From Rariglobus sp041662485 (GTDB lineage Bacteria > Verrucomicrobiota > Verrucomicrobiia > Opitutales > Opitutaceae): DNA of 64,000 bases. How positions within the stretch are numbered: position 1 is the first letter of the stretch; every line of letters begins with the position of its first letter. A program made the position numbers and the translations under genes. The stretch lies in NCBI GenBank assembly GCA_041662485.1, contig JBAZSJ010000015.1, forward strand, positions 1 through 64,000. Reading direction: 5' to 3'. This document shows, piece after piece, positions 48,588 through 57,287 of the stretch. Below the pieces are notes generated by a model. That model saw only the letters and a list, made by a program, of their open reading frames with translations, did no database searches and was not told the origin of the DNA.

Positions 48588-49622
48588 TTACACGCTGAAG
48601 CGTGCTTTTAACTGTTCTCCCGTCATATCCGTTGGCTGCTGATTCTGTTCGAGAGCCACCTGTCGCACAGAGCGATGTGTGCATACCTGTATCAAGATGG
48701 ATTGAGCCAACTCATTGCCCGGCGCATTCCTGCCTGTCATAACCAAAACCCGGCCAGTCGGCTTCACCAATGAGACAATAAGCTCTGCCTGTCTCTCCGA
48801 GCACCTTCCGTCCATGAGCGCCACTACATTGCCAAAGCCGTTCTGCCGCAGCCACCAGACCGAGGTGAATCCATGAACGATGACGAGGTCATCGCAAGGA
48901 GCCTTGATCCGAAAGCCGTTGTAGAGGAAGAGCGACCTGTCGAAGACGTGTCGCACTCCATCGCGCACACGCTCCGATGGAAACAGGTAGCGCGGGGTTT
49001 CCGCGCTCACAGCTCCATCGTCTATCACCCGGCCAGCATAACCCACGAGCTTGCCGTCCTGGTCATGGAGCGGAATTGCGATCCTGTCTTTGAGCAGTCC
49101 CCGAGAGCAGAACCCAACTCCGAAATGAACAGTGGTGCGGTGCTCGAAACCCCGTCCCGTCAGGTATGGGTGGACATGCTCCAAGTGCTTCAGCTCAAAA
49201 TCGAGCGAAGCATTCACGACCACCGGCAAGCTTTTGGGCTCGTCGATGGGCCGTGAGGGCAGAGCAGACTTTCCCTTGGTGTGCGTGCTTGCACCCTCGG
49301 GAAAGAACGCCTGCTGGAGTTTGACCGCCACCTTACGAAGGGCGTTCCCGTCCTCCAAATTGACGCCCTCCATGAGTCCGGCGAATTCAAGGGCGTTACC
49401 CTTGGCCCCGCAGCCGAAGCATTGAAAAATGCCCCGTTCGAGATTTGCCGAAAATGATGGTGCGCTCTTTCTGCCTCTGTGACCTGGCAGCGGGCACGGC
49501 CCCTGATGCTGGTCGCCCTTGCGCCTGACCTCTATGTCATAGTGCCGAAGCACGTCCTCAAACTTGAGCTTCTGGCGAAGCTCCTTGAAGTTAATCCAAG
49601 TCCTTCCTGAATTTTTATTCAC
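48588..49622 (-). CDS. CHC2/TOPRIM primase-like protein
   Basis: 344 residues. N-terminal zinc finger of the CHC2 type: GPCPLPGHRG...FQCFGCGAKGNALEFAG. Middle part YLTGRGFEHRTTVHFGVGFC and DRIAIPLHDQDGKLVGYAGR is the DnaG-like hinge. The TOPRIM segment reads LVIVHGFTSVWWLRQNGFGNVVALM: the usual catalytic Glu (EG) is replaced by His (HG), and the DxD pair is not obvious (MDGRCS). It may therefore bind rather than synthesise, or use a variant site. Probably serves replication of the excised element. Confidence 0.8.
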   Translation of the reverse strand: MNKNSGRTWINFKELRQKLKFEDVLRHYDIEVRRKGDQHQGPCPLPGHRGRKSAPSFSANLERGIFQCFGCGAKGNALEFAGLMEGVNLEDGNALRKVAVKLQQAFFPEGASTHTKGKSALPSRPIDEPKSLPVVVNASLDFELKHLEHVHPYLTGRGFEHRTTVHFGVGFCSRGLLKDRIAIPLHDQDGKLVGYAGRVIDDGAVSAETPRYLFPSERVRDGVRHVFDRSLFLYNGFRIKAPCDDLVIVHGFTSVWWLRQNGFGNVVALMDGRCSERQAELIVSLVKPTGRVLVMTGRNAPGNELAQSILIQVCTHRSVRQVALEQNQQPTDMTGEQLKARFSV

Positions 49623-49849
49623 GATATATCCTCTGGTTTATGGTTTATATAAAGAACGAAATGTTCCTTTATTATTTAACCACACCAATTGAGTCGGCTC
49701 AATATACAGACCAACGAGCCGTCAGCACCACTTGACGGATATTTTAATCGTGATATTATATAAACAGACCGATTCACTACCCGAGCAATGAATCCATAGG
49801 CGGCTGTATGAGGCCCATCACATGGTGTGACGGCCCTCATCAACCGCTT
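49623..49849. other. AT-rich intergenic region with dyads
   Basis: About 230 bases between divergent genes. Dyads: CCGTCA-gcaccact-TGACGG near 49730 and ATGAGG(c)CC...GG(c)CCTCAT at about 49807-49840 enclosing TCACatgGTGTGA. Likely contains the promoters of the primase-like gene and of the small protein at 49850; a replication origin is possible. Confidence 0.45.
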
Positions 49850-50068
49850 ATGCGAATCGTAAATTCACGGGCAGAATCAGAATCAGCTCTTTTCCGCAAA
49901 TTTTGGAGCGGAGAGAAATTATCACGAGCCGAGAAACAACGACTGGACAGGAGCAACAAGCGACTGGAGAAAGAAGTGCTTTGGGATCTTGTCATCAAGT
50001 TTTCCATCGCAATTCCTTTTCTCCTGCTATGCATGTATGCCTGCTCGGCAACAAGGCCTGCCATCTGA
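49850..50068 (+). CDS. Small one-TM protein
   Basis: 72 residues from ATG 49850 (MRIVNSRAESESALFRKFWSG). A charged helical part (SRAEKQRLDRSNKRLEKEVL) precedes one hydrophobic helix (IKFSIAIPFLLLCMYAC). A good terminator follows 8 bases after the stop, which supports a real gene. Function unknown. Confidence 0.55.
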   Translation: MRIVNSRAESESALFRKFWSGEKLSRAEKQRLDRSNKRLEKEVLWDLVIKFSIAIPFLLLCMYACSATRPAI

Positions 50069-50076
50069 CAATACAG

Positions 50077-50104
50077 AAACCGCCCCGAGGCGGTTTCTTT
50101 TTTA
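50077..50104 (+). terminator. Rho-independent terminator
   Basis: AAACCGCC-ccga-GGCGGTTT followed by CTTTTTT, directly after the small protein gene and facing the end of the minus-strand gene at 50112. Confidence 0.88.
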
Positions 50105-50111
50105 TATTACA

Positions 50112-51209
50112 TCAATTGCCAATAGAAACCCGAGCCAATGGAATGATATTCTCAAAATAAACATTATCGAGCTTTGGAGTCGGCTTATCACTTCCGGCAA
50201 GTGCCGTAATTAACTCCACCTGCAATTTGAATTTTCCCCCGAGTTTCATTCCGCTTATATCGGCTGGAAATGCCATAGTGAATTGGGATGTCTCACCCGG
50301 CTTGATTTTAACCATAGAAGAAACCCAATCATATCCATCAACATTGGACCACTTGGACATCGAGATGCGTTGCTGTATCCCCGCAAACCCATTGTTTCCA
50401 AAAATATAAATACCATCGACCTTAGCTCTTTGGATGACATTCCCACCATCATCAACGACTTTAGCCCGGACCAATTGACCATATTGAGAGTCCCATTCCG
50501 AATTTGCTCCCACCAAGATAGGCGTCTGCTTGTTGGTATTAGTGATTCCAAGTGCAGAGAAAATAACATTCCCCTTGATTACACGAAATGACACGAGTTC
50601 GACGTTAAAATCAGAAAGTTTTTGTATTTTATTTGGGATTGAAAACTCTTTTTTCTCCGATTCACCGCCAAGCTGGCTAAGCGAACCAGCCCCGTTATTC
50701 TCTGTGATGCCCGTCTCAAGCAATTGCTGAATTTCGGCGGTCTTGAGAATCTTTGCACGGGCAGCACCGACGATTTCCGCCGTATCGGTAGCGATGATCT
50801 TGATAGATATAACCAATTCATCTTTTAGTGACGTTATATTCCCCAAGACAATAGCATCCACGCCCGCAAACTGGCCTAATTTCTTCGCATTTTCCGGGTT
50901 AACGAGTCCTTCGGAGGTCAATTTGTGTTCAGCGAGAATGCTCTTGAGATTCGCGCGATCAAGAACCGAGAATCCCTTGGCCTCCATCACCAGGGTGACC
51001 GACAGTTCTTCGGCCAGAAAGCGCCCCAACTCACTTGGCCGTCCTTGAAGATCCGTAAAATCCAAAACCGAAATCTTCTTTTTTTCAGCTTTGGTCACTG
51101 CCACAGAGACGGAGTGGGAGACGGTTGTTATCTCCTGTTCATAACCGGCAGCCGCGTAGCCATTGAGTGTAAAAATCAGTCCAATCACCCAAGGTAAGGA
51201 ACGTTTCAT
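50112..51209 (-). CDS. Secreted FlgO/CsgG-like protein
   Basis: 365 residues. Signal peptide MKRSLPWVIGLIFTLNGYAAA. Residues 40-165 look like a FlgO/CsgG/LpoB-type domain: KISVLDFTDLQGRPSELGRFLAEELSV, then FSVLDRANLKSILAEHKL, and KKLGQFAGVDAIVLGNI. The C-terminal half (NVELVSFRVIKGNVIFSALGITN) is beta-rich and unassigned. Last gene of a four-gene minus-strand operon starting with a VirD4-like ATPase. Could form or regulate an outer membrane or periplasmic complex. Confidence 0.72.
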   Translation of the reverse strand: MKRSLPWVIGLIFTLNGYAAAGYEQEITTVSHSVSVAVTKAEKKKISVLDFTDLQGRPSELGRFLAEELSVTLVMEAKGFSVLDRANLKSILAEHKLTSEGLVNPENAKKLGQFAGVDAIVLGNITSLKDELVISIKIIATDTAEIVGAARAKILKTAEIQQLLETGITENNGAGSLSQLGGESEKKEFSIPNKIQKLSDFNVELVSFRVIKGNVIFSALGITNTNKQTPILVGANSEWDSQYGQLVRAKVVDDGGNVIQRAKVDGIYIFGNNGFAGIQQRISMSKWSNVDGYDWVSSMVKIKPGETSQFTMAFPADISGMKLGGKFKLQVELITALAGSDKPTPKLDNVYFENIIPLARVSIGN

Positions 51210-51217
51210 AGGTGTTT

Positions 51218-52774
51218 CTATTTAGTAGAAGAAATCTTTGATGCTAAAGTCGGCAGTTCCTCTTTCAGCCTGATTTCTGCACGCTCTGTCGCCATGGTGA
51301 CGGCATCAATGTCTTTGAATCCAATTCCGCGCGTTGCGACCTTGACGCTATGCCCAACCGCGCCATTCAGCGCCGAAATCAATACTACGTCCCAGACCGT
51401 ATCAGCCGCGCGCATCTCAACCGACTCGATAGGCTGTCGCGTTCCGAAAACCGTGGCTGTTTTGATAACCAAGAGGCGAGCTGCGAATTTTTCTGGATGA
51501 AATAGTTCGTCTGCGGGTGCCTTAGCACCAAGGAGGGAGCGAAAATATGATGATTCAAAAAACGCGGGAGTAAAAACCGGAACAATATTCGGCATTCCCG
51601 CCGAATCCAGTAATCGGGTAATACGGGCAGTAAGTGCCGCGTCATGTTGACCTTGTGCATTCAATACAATGAGTGCGGTTAGACTCTCCGGCGCCTTGGC
51701 CTGATCGGTATTTTTTGAAACATATTCTCGAATCAGTTTTTCTCGCATTTCCGCCACATGGGCTTTTGCGCGCTCATCCTGAATCTTGGATTCAGTCAGT
51801 CTCCTCTGCGTTTCGGCTTCCGCTTGTGCGTGAGCAACCGCCAACCGCGTTTCGCGTTCTTGTTGGGCCTGCTTTTGTCGAATATCTTCCGCTTGATGAA
51901 ACCAGTTTATGATTGTATCCCGAGTCGCTTGATCGGAAACGGGAATCAATACCTGATTTGTATTAGGATCATGCCCCGGTGCAGAAAAAAGTCGATAACC
52001 ATGCTCCGTGTTCGCGGAATACCAGACGTTTACCGCGCCTTCCTGCGTGAACCATTGCAACCGCGCCCAATCAGAGGTCACCTCTCGCTGTTCTTCGGGG
52101 CGCAATTTTTCGGCCATCCCGTGCTGAATCCATCTCTGATAATGGCTCATAGGCACCGGCGATACAGCCGAAAGCAGCGCAAACACGATCAGAACCCCTA
52201 GTTGAGATAACTTTATGATTATAAATTCTCGATCTTTCTTGAGTAAATAAAGACACCACGGTGAGGCGATCCAGATCAAAACAATAAGAATGATGATTGG
52301 GAAAGACGTTGTGATATTCCAACCCGTGAGGATATAAAAAAACAGACCGATACTGACGGCCACATGGAATGCATCCAGATTTGCCCAAAGTGGGCCGAGC
52401 AGGCTCCGATAAATCTCAGGTGGCAGCTTGCGAATACCTTGAACAATAGGACTGAGCGATATGAACAGGCGTGCGGCTAGCAAGCTTAGTCCAACGATCC
52501 AAATAATATAGCAATTCAGCAGCAATCGACTATTACTGTGCGTAGAAACCAAGAAAATGATTAAGGCCGGTAGAGGAGCAAACGCGAATGCTCCAAGCCA
52601 GCGGAAGATGCGGGAGGTCAGTTTGAAATATTTTCTCACCCCATCCTGAACCGGGTTTAAAAACTCCTCAGACCAACCATTTTTTTCGGCTTCTTGGATT
52701 TCGTCGTGAATATGCCGACTCAGTTCATCCCCCAGACGAATCGTTTCTATATAATCTGTTCTAGTTGGGATCAT
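51218..52774 (-). CDS. Polytopic membrane protein with coiled coil
   Basis: 518 residues. A soluble N-terminal 50 residues, then five or so membrane helices between 57 and 215 (AFAFAPLPALIIFLV; CYIIWIVGLSLLAARLFI; VAVSIGLFFYILTG; FPIIILIVLIWIASPW; LGVLIVFALLSAV). A large soluble part follows, with a long charged coiled coil at about 295-365 (QQERETRLAVAHAQAEAE), and a C-terminal domain ending TMATERAEIRLKEELP. No family recognised. Lies between a zinc-ribbon protein and the FlgO-like protein, 12 and 8 bp away. Possibly part of an envelope machine for the ATPase. Confidence 0.7.
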   Translation of the reverse strand: MIPTRTDYIETIRLGDELSRHIHDEIQEAEKNGWSEEFLNPVQDGVRKYFKLTSRIFRWLGAFAFAPLPALIIFLVSTHSNSRLLLNCYIIWIVGLSLLAARLFISLSPIVQGIRKLPPEIYRSLLGPLWANLDAFHVAVSIGLFFYILTGWNITTSFPIIILIVLIWIASPWCLYLLKKDREFIIIKLSQLGVLIVFALLSAVSPVPMSHYQRWIQHGMAEKLRPEEQREVTSDWARLQWFTQEGAVNVWYSANTEHGYRLFSAPGHDPNTNQVLIPVSDQATRDTIINWFHQAEDIRQKQAQQERETRLAVAHAQAEAETQRRLTESKIQDERAKAHVAEMREKLIREYVSKNTDQAKAPESLTALIVLNAQGQHDAALTARITRLLDSAGMPNIVPVFTPAFFESSYFRSLLGAKAPADELFHPEKFAARLLVIKTATVFGTRQPIESVEMRAADTVWDVVLISALNGAVGHSVKVATRGIGFKDIDAVTMATERAEIRLKEELPTLASKISSTK

Positions 52775-52786
52775 AGGTTCATTTTT

Positions 52787-53428
52787 TCACCCCATACGAC
52801 TCTCCAACCACCCATTCACCACTTCATTTGCTCGCTCTAAAAGGTCTGCATCGTCCTTATAGCGTTCGGCGATTTTGACACGAAATTCTTTGGCCGTGAG
52901 ATAGCCGCCCATATAACGTTCGAAGTATTCTGAGAGGTCTTTCTCGATCTTCATCATCACAGTATCCTTTTTAGGGGTGCTGATTGGTTCTTTTGCCTGA
53001 GCGAGCTTGGTCGTGAGCGTAGTTATTTCTATTTCTTGTTCGAGCGCCTCCTTGCGTTCCTCAAAGTTCTTTTTCCGCTGCATCCGAGGATCTTCCTTTG
53101 GTGCCTCCACTTTCTTCTTTTCTGGCCGGGCGACTATACGACAAGCCGGACGGGTCCGGTCGCCGTCACCGTCAAGGATGCTCGTCCTCTCGCAATAGGG
53201 GCAAACGTAGGACTTGGGTGCGCGGTCGCACTTTTGGCATTTATTGAGAAACGAATAAATCGTAGTGCGCCGATTTTCGTAACTGCAATAACCACACCGC
53301 CACGCCATTTCGCTCGACGTTTCTTTCCGGCAATATTCGCAGGATTCAAAAACCGGGCGCGTAACCAAGCCACGGTTCAGCCGCTCTTTGAATTCACGTC
53401 TGCCTCTCAGGGATTGATTTTCATCCAT
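52787..53428 (-). CDS. Zinc-ribbon protein with coiled coil
   Basis: 213 residues. At least four CxxC pairs in the first 90 residues (CEYC, CGYC, CQKC, CPYC) indicate two zinc ribbons. A charged helical region (KKNFEERKEALEQEIEITTLTTKLAQAK) follows, then a small C-terminal helical domain (LSEYFERYMGGYLTAKEFRVKIAERY). The start overlaps the end of the ATPase gene by 22 bp, so the two are coupled. An adaptor for the ATPase is plausible. Confidence 0.7.
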   Translation of the reverse strand: MDENQSLRGRREFKERLNRGLVTRPVFESCEYCRKETSSEMAWRCGYCSYENRRTTIYSFLNKCQKCDRAPKSYVCPYCERTSILDGDGDRTRPACRIVARPEKKKVEAPKEDPRMQRKKNFEERKEALEQEIEITTLTTKLAQAKEPISTPKKDTVMMKIEKDLSEYFERYMGGYLTAKEFRVKIAERYKDDADLLERANEVVNGWLESRMG

Positions 53429-54681
53429 TGTTCAACTTTCCCTTCAATTTTTGAACGTGGGGTCGAATATTTTTCGCGGGACCTGAGAATAATAGCATCT
53501 CGTCTGCCATGTCGGGTGCCCTGTTGTGGGAATGTCCTGCCTATAACAGGTTCCGTATCCTGTCCATCGGAAAGAAGCTTTGCACAGATTTCACCGTTAC
53601 TCAGGCCCGAAAACTGACTGGCGTTATGCGTCTCCCCAAACGCCTGTTCAAACGCCTTGGCATCCTCATGGCCCACCCGAAAGACGACCAGTGACCCCAC
53701 ATTGCCCATGACCGCATCGGCAATGACAGGCTTCAACTGATTCAGGTATTGATGCGACAGCGTGAGGCAGAGGCGATATTTTCGGGCCTCCGAAAGAATG
53801 GAGGCGAACGAATCCGAGACGAATGACTGGAATTCATCGACTGAGAGGAAAAAATCTCGACGGTCGCCCTCCGGCACATCGGCGCGGGCCATGGCGGCAA
53901 GCTGGAATTGAGTCACGAGGAGCGCGCCCAGGAGGTTTGCCTTGTCCGCGCCGAGCTTTCCCTTGGAGAGATTGGCGATGAAAATTTTCCCGTTATCCAT
54001 CATGTGCCGGGCATCAATGCGACTGCGCACTTGGCCGAAGATGTTGCGCAGGTGTGGCGACATGAGGAGTTGGCCCACCTTGTTCTGGATTGGGGCGACC
54101 GCCTCTTGAAGAAACCGGCTGTCATATCGTTCGAATTCATTGACCCAAAAAGAATGAACCATCGGATCTTTGATTTGCCGCACCACCCATGCCCGGTATT
54201 TCTCGTCCGACAGCATCCGCTGGATGCCAAGCAAACTCACGTTCTCACAATCGAGAATGGCCGCGACGGCGGCATACAAAATATATTCCAAGCGCGGCCC
54301 CCACGAATCACCCCAGATGCCTTTGAACGCACTCACGATGCCGGAGGCGACGAGATGCCTCCTATCCGCCGGCACCTGCCCAACAAGATTGATGCCGATG
54401 GGATGTTCCAGGTCGGACGGGTCGAAATAGACCACGTCCTCGGTGCGCCATCGGGGGATGTGGTCAAGGATATCGAGCGCCAAATCTCCGTGCGGGTCGA
54501 TGATACCAACCCCGCGCCCTGCCTCAATGTCTTGCAGAAGCATATTTCGTAGCAGGGTTGTCTTGCCCGTCCCGCTTTTTCCGACGGCGTAGAGATGATG
54601 TCGCCTATCCTCACAGGAAAGAACAAGAGGCATTTCGTGCCCCAACCGCTCGCCTATGCCTAAGACAACGTGCTCGCTCAT
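53407..54681 (-). CDS. VirD4/HerA-like ATPase, copy 2
   Basis: 424 residues. Walker A AVGKSGTGKTT (residues 32-42), IIDPHGDLALDILD, Walker B FFLSVDEFQSF with Asp282-Glu283, and sensor segment RKYRLCLTLSHQYLNQL. It resembles TraM-recognition-type ATPases without transmembrane helices. First gene of a tight operon with a zinc-ribbon protein, a membrane protein and a FlgO-like protein. An inverted repeat (AACTACGCGCCG / CGGCGTGTAGTT, 54727-54763) lies upstream. Two different ATPases in one element suggest one handles DNA transfer and the other a separate machine. Confidence 0.87.
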   Translation of the reverse strand: MSEHVVLGIGERLGHEMPLVLSCEDRRHHLYAVGKSGTGKTTLLRNMLLQDIEAGRGVGIIDPHGDLALDILDHIPRWRTEDVVYFDPSDLEHPIGINLVGQVPADRRHLVASGIVSAFKGIWGDSWGPRLEYILYAAVAAILDCENVSLLGIQRMLSDEKYRAWVVRQIKDPMVHSFWVNEFERYDSRFLQEAVAPIQNKVGQLLMSPHLRNIFGQVRSRIDARHMMDNGKIFIANLSKGKLGADKANLLGALLVTQFQLAAMARADVPEGDRRDFFLSVDEFQSFVSDSFASILSEARKYRLCLTLSHQYLNQLKPVIADAVMGNVGSLVVFRVGHEDAKAFEQAFGETHNASQFSGLSNGEICAKLLSDGQDTEPVIGRTFPQQGTRHGRRDAIILRSREKYSTPRSKIEGKVEQWMKINP

Positions 54682-54914
54682 ATTCCAATCGGGCCTCTAC
54701 TCCGGCAGGGATCAACAAATCCCTAAACTACGCGCCGGCTTCTTCATGGCGGCGTGTAGTTTTATATTGGCGACATACGCTTGTAACGAGCCGCCAAGGT
54801 AATAGAGGCTCGGCTGGACACGAATTAGGGACGTTTCAGTAATTGGGGACATTATATCACAGCCAAACCGGCGCGACATACGCGTTGCTCCTTGTCGCGC
54901 GAACCCGTTCAAGA

Positions 54915-55203
54915 CTCCGACCGTGTGTGTGAACCCGTGCCCGCCGGCAGCAGCCGGCACCGTCGCCTGAGCGACGGTTGAGGGAGGTTTCTGGAGAGCA
55001 CCACATGCGTGAGCTGTGCTCTCCAGAAACCGACCGAAGTCGGGGGTGGAAGAAAACGGCGGAACCGCAGCGAAGTCCTTGCGGCACAAGGTTAATCTGG
55101 CACCGCAGGGCATCCCCACTGTGGGGAAGGGTGTGGGGAACCCCAATCAAGGACAATTCGCATTCGAAAAATGGGTTCGAAGATAGTCCACTAGCGTGCA
55201 CCA
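54915..55203 (-). repeat. Inverted copy of element left end (L')
   Basis: 289 bp, apparently identical to the inverse of 36555-36843, ending in GCACCA (55198-55203), the complement of the attachment core. It is joined directly to R' at the core. Confidence 0.92.
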
Positions 55204-55342
55204 ATTAATACTTCGTGAGAATCCGTCGCCGTGAGGCAACGGGTTTTCGGCGAGGGCGGGCCGCACAGCGGCCAAGAGCTGAGAGGTAAAATCGTAGGGC
55301 GGGGCAAAATCCAGGGTGACTTTCTTTCGCGAAATCAGGCGG
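55198..55342 (-). repeat. Inverted copy of element right end (R')
   Basis: 145 bp identical to the inverse of 57095-57239. It encodes, on the minus strand, the last 42 or so residues of the recombinase (RLISRKKVTLDFAPPYDFTS...FSRSINWC), which then run on into L' with a different tail (TLVDYLRTHFSNANCP). Confidence 0.92.
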
Positions 55343-55451
55343 GCACTGCTCACGCCGACAGGCCACTCACATTGGCCTTGTTCCGATTTTTTGATAAGAT
55401 GAATTCACATTGAAACATCAGAGCCATCCTCTCACGAATCGAGTTACACCT

Positions 55452-55631
55452 ATGCCAAAACGCACCCGTAAACCTGTCGGTAAGGTAAAGAATCCCGCTG
55501 CCGTGGCGTTGGGGCGGATGGGTGGCCTTAAAGGCGGCAAGGCTCGTGCGCAAAGCCTCACAGCGGAAGAGCGCAGCGAGGCGGCGCGCAAGGCCGTCAA
55601 TGCCCGCTGGCACGGGAAAGAGCGCACCTAA
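55452..55631 (+). CDS. Small basic protein
   Basis: 59 residues from ATG 55452 (MPKRTRKPVGKVKNPAAVAL). Lys/Arg/Gly-rich with MGGLKGGKARAQSLTAEERSEAARKAVNARW, a pattern seen in many small hypothetical proteins of mobile elements and bacterial chromosomes. Possibly DNA-binding. Stands 90 bp before the recombinase on the same strand and could act as a directionality factor; that is a guess from position. Confidence 0.6.
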   Translation: MPKRTRKPVGKVKNPAAVALGRMGGLKGGKARAQSLTAEERSEAARKAVNARWHGKERT

Positions 55632-55721
55632 ACCTCACCTGTTTTTTTCGAGGCATAAATACTTGCTTATACGTGAGCGGTCAGGTATAATTAGTAGTAT
55701 CATAATTGGGATACAAATACC

Positions 55722-57287
55722 ATGAGCCGATACATCATCTACATCCGAAAGAGCACCGACGAAACGAAGCGCCAAATCATGAGCCTCGACGCCCAGCGGC
55801 GGGAACTACGCGATTTTGCGAAGCGTGAGCGGCTTGTCATCGTGGAAGAGGTCGAGGAGTGCAGGACGGCAAAAGAGCCGGGCCGCCCCCTTTTCAACAG
55901 CGTGCTTGCACGCATTGAAAACGGTGAAGCCAACGGACTGCTCTGTTGGGACATCGACCGCCTGTATCGCAATCCCGTCGATGAGGGTCGTGTTCGCTGG
56001 ATGTTACAGCGCGGCATCATCGCATCCATCCGAACCCCGAACCGCAGTTATTCTCCCGCTGATGCCGGGCTTCTCATTGCGGTTGAGGGCGGGCGGGCGA
56101 CTGACTTCATTATCCACCACAAGCGCGACGTTGCGCGTGGCGTGCGGGAAAAATTGCTCGGCGGCGCGTGGCCTGCCGGGACAAAGGCTTTCGGCTACAT
56201 CTACGACCACGACCAACACAACATCGTCCCTCATCCAAAACAGGCAAAAATCGTCGCGAAGATTTTCCAAGAATTCAGCGGCGGCAGGGACGGCTTAACA
56301 AAGGTTTCCGAACGGCTGGCCCAGTTGGGCGTCTTGGCCGCAAGCGGGAAACCATGGTCGAAATCGCAGGTTCACAGCTTTCTCAGCAATCGGCTCTACA
56401 TGGGAGTGATGGTGTGGAACGGAGAGGTGTTTGAGGGCAAGTATCGCCCCATCGTCTCCCCCGAGCTTTTTGCCAAGGTCGCGGCAGCTCTCAAGGTGAG
56501 GAGCAAACCGCGCAGAACGCGCGTGGGGCACAACTTTCCCTTTTGCGGCCTCTTCCGCTGCACCTGCAATTCCATGATGACCGCGCAATGGGCCAAGGGA
56601 AACGGCGGCCTCTACCGCTACTACCGCTGCGTGCGCAAAAGCGCCCTCACTGACTGCTCCGAGCCGTATGTTCAGGAAAAAATCGTCGCGGACCAGTGCG
56701 CCGAAATATTGTCCGCGCTCGCCATCTCTCCGGAGGATGCAGCCTTTCTGCGCGACCTCATCGACCGGGACGCAGCGAAAAACGGCGAAGCCGTTGAAGC
56801 TGCCGCGTCCGAGGTCGGCGAAAGGCTCACAACCATTCAAAACAAACTCAATAAGCTCACGCGGGCCTATCTCAACGAAGTGCTCGACGAAGAAAGCTTC
56901 CAGGCCGCCAAGGCCGATCTCGTCACCGAAAAGGCGGCCTTGAAGCAGGAAAAAACACGTCTCCAGAAAACAGGCGCGAGTTACTGGATCGAACCAGCTA
57001 AGGAAGTCGTAAATACCTTAGAATCAGCCACAAGAATCCAAAGTTCGAAATCTCCACTGGAGATTTCGTCACTGGTTCAAAAAATCGGAACGAACCGCCT
57101 GATTTCGCGAAAGAAAGTCACCCTGGATTTTGCCCCGCCCTACGATTTTACCTCTCAGCTCTTGGCCGCTGTGCGGCCCGCCCTCGCCGAAAACCCGTTG
57201 CCTCACGGCGACGGATTCTCACGAAGTATTAATTGGTGCCCCCGGCCGGACTCGAACCGGCACGTCCTTACGGACAGGAGATTTTAA
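55722..57287 (+). CDS. Large serine recombinase (element integrase)
   Basis: 521 residues. Resolvase domain at the N-terminus with nucleophile Ser11 (IYIRKSTDETKRQ), DRLYRNPVDEGRV, then a Recombinase domain (GYIYDHDQHNIVPHPKQAKIVAKIF; SKSQVHSFLSNRLYMG). A zinc ribbon (FCGLFRCTCNSMM...CVRKSALTDC) and a coiled coil (ERLTTIQNKLNKLTRAYLNEVLDEESF) follow. This is the layout of phage-type integrases such as phiC31/TP901-1. The last 16 residues (PRPDSNRH...) are encoded by the antisense of tRNA-Leu beyond the core. In the circular form the tail would be TLVDYLRTHFSNANCP. Confidence 0.93.
   Translation: MSRYIIYIRKSTDETKRQIMSLDAQRRELRDFAKRERLVIVEEVEECRTAKEPGRPLFNSVLARIENGEANGLLCWDIDRLYRNPVDEGRVRWMLQRGIIASIRTPNRSYSPADAGLLIAVEGGRATDFIIHHKRDVARGVREKLLGGAWPAGTKAFGYIYDHDQHNIVPHPKQAKIVAKIFQEFSGGRDGLTKVSERLAQLGVLAASGKPWSKSQVHSFLSNRLYMGVMVWNGEVFEGKYRPIVSPELFAKVAAALKVRSKPRRTRVGHNFPFCGLFRCTCNSMMTAQWAKGNGGLYRYYRCVRKSALTDCSEPYVQEKIVADQCAEILSALAISPEDAAFLRDLIDRDAAKNGEAVEAAASEVGERLTTIQNKLNKLTRAYLNEVLDEESFQAAKADLVTEKAALKQEKTRLQKTGASYWIEPAKEVVNTLESATRIQSSKSPLEISSLVQKIGTNRLISRKKVTLDFAPPYDFTSQLLAAVRPALAENPLPHGDGFSRSINWCPRPDSNRHVLTDRRF
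57095..57239 (+). repeat. Element right end (R), 145 bp
   Basis: Contains the recombinase 3' end and the TGGTGC core at the tRNA junction. Inverse copy at 55198-55342, so the recombinase module is bracketed by inverted repeats about 1.75 kb apart. Confidence 0.9.

Larger units (their letters stand above)
36555..57239. mobile_element. Integrative element in tRNA-Leu(UAA), about 20.7 kb
   Basis: Both ends carry TGGTGC (36555-36560 and 57234-57239), which is the complement of the tRNA GCACCA 3' end. Joining 36549-36560 to 57240 onward rebuilds an intact tRNA-Leu next to nadD. The element has a serine recombinase at its right end, two VirD4/HerA-like ATPases, a replication-relaxation protein and a primase-like gene, plus defence-like cargo. 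Its genes are of mixed base composition, the cassette at 43.9-47.1 kb being clearly AT-rich. No tyrosine integrase, VirB-type pore or familiar relaxase was seen, so mobilisation by a helper or an unknown route is likely. Confidence 0.88.
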
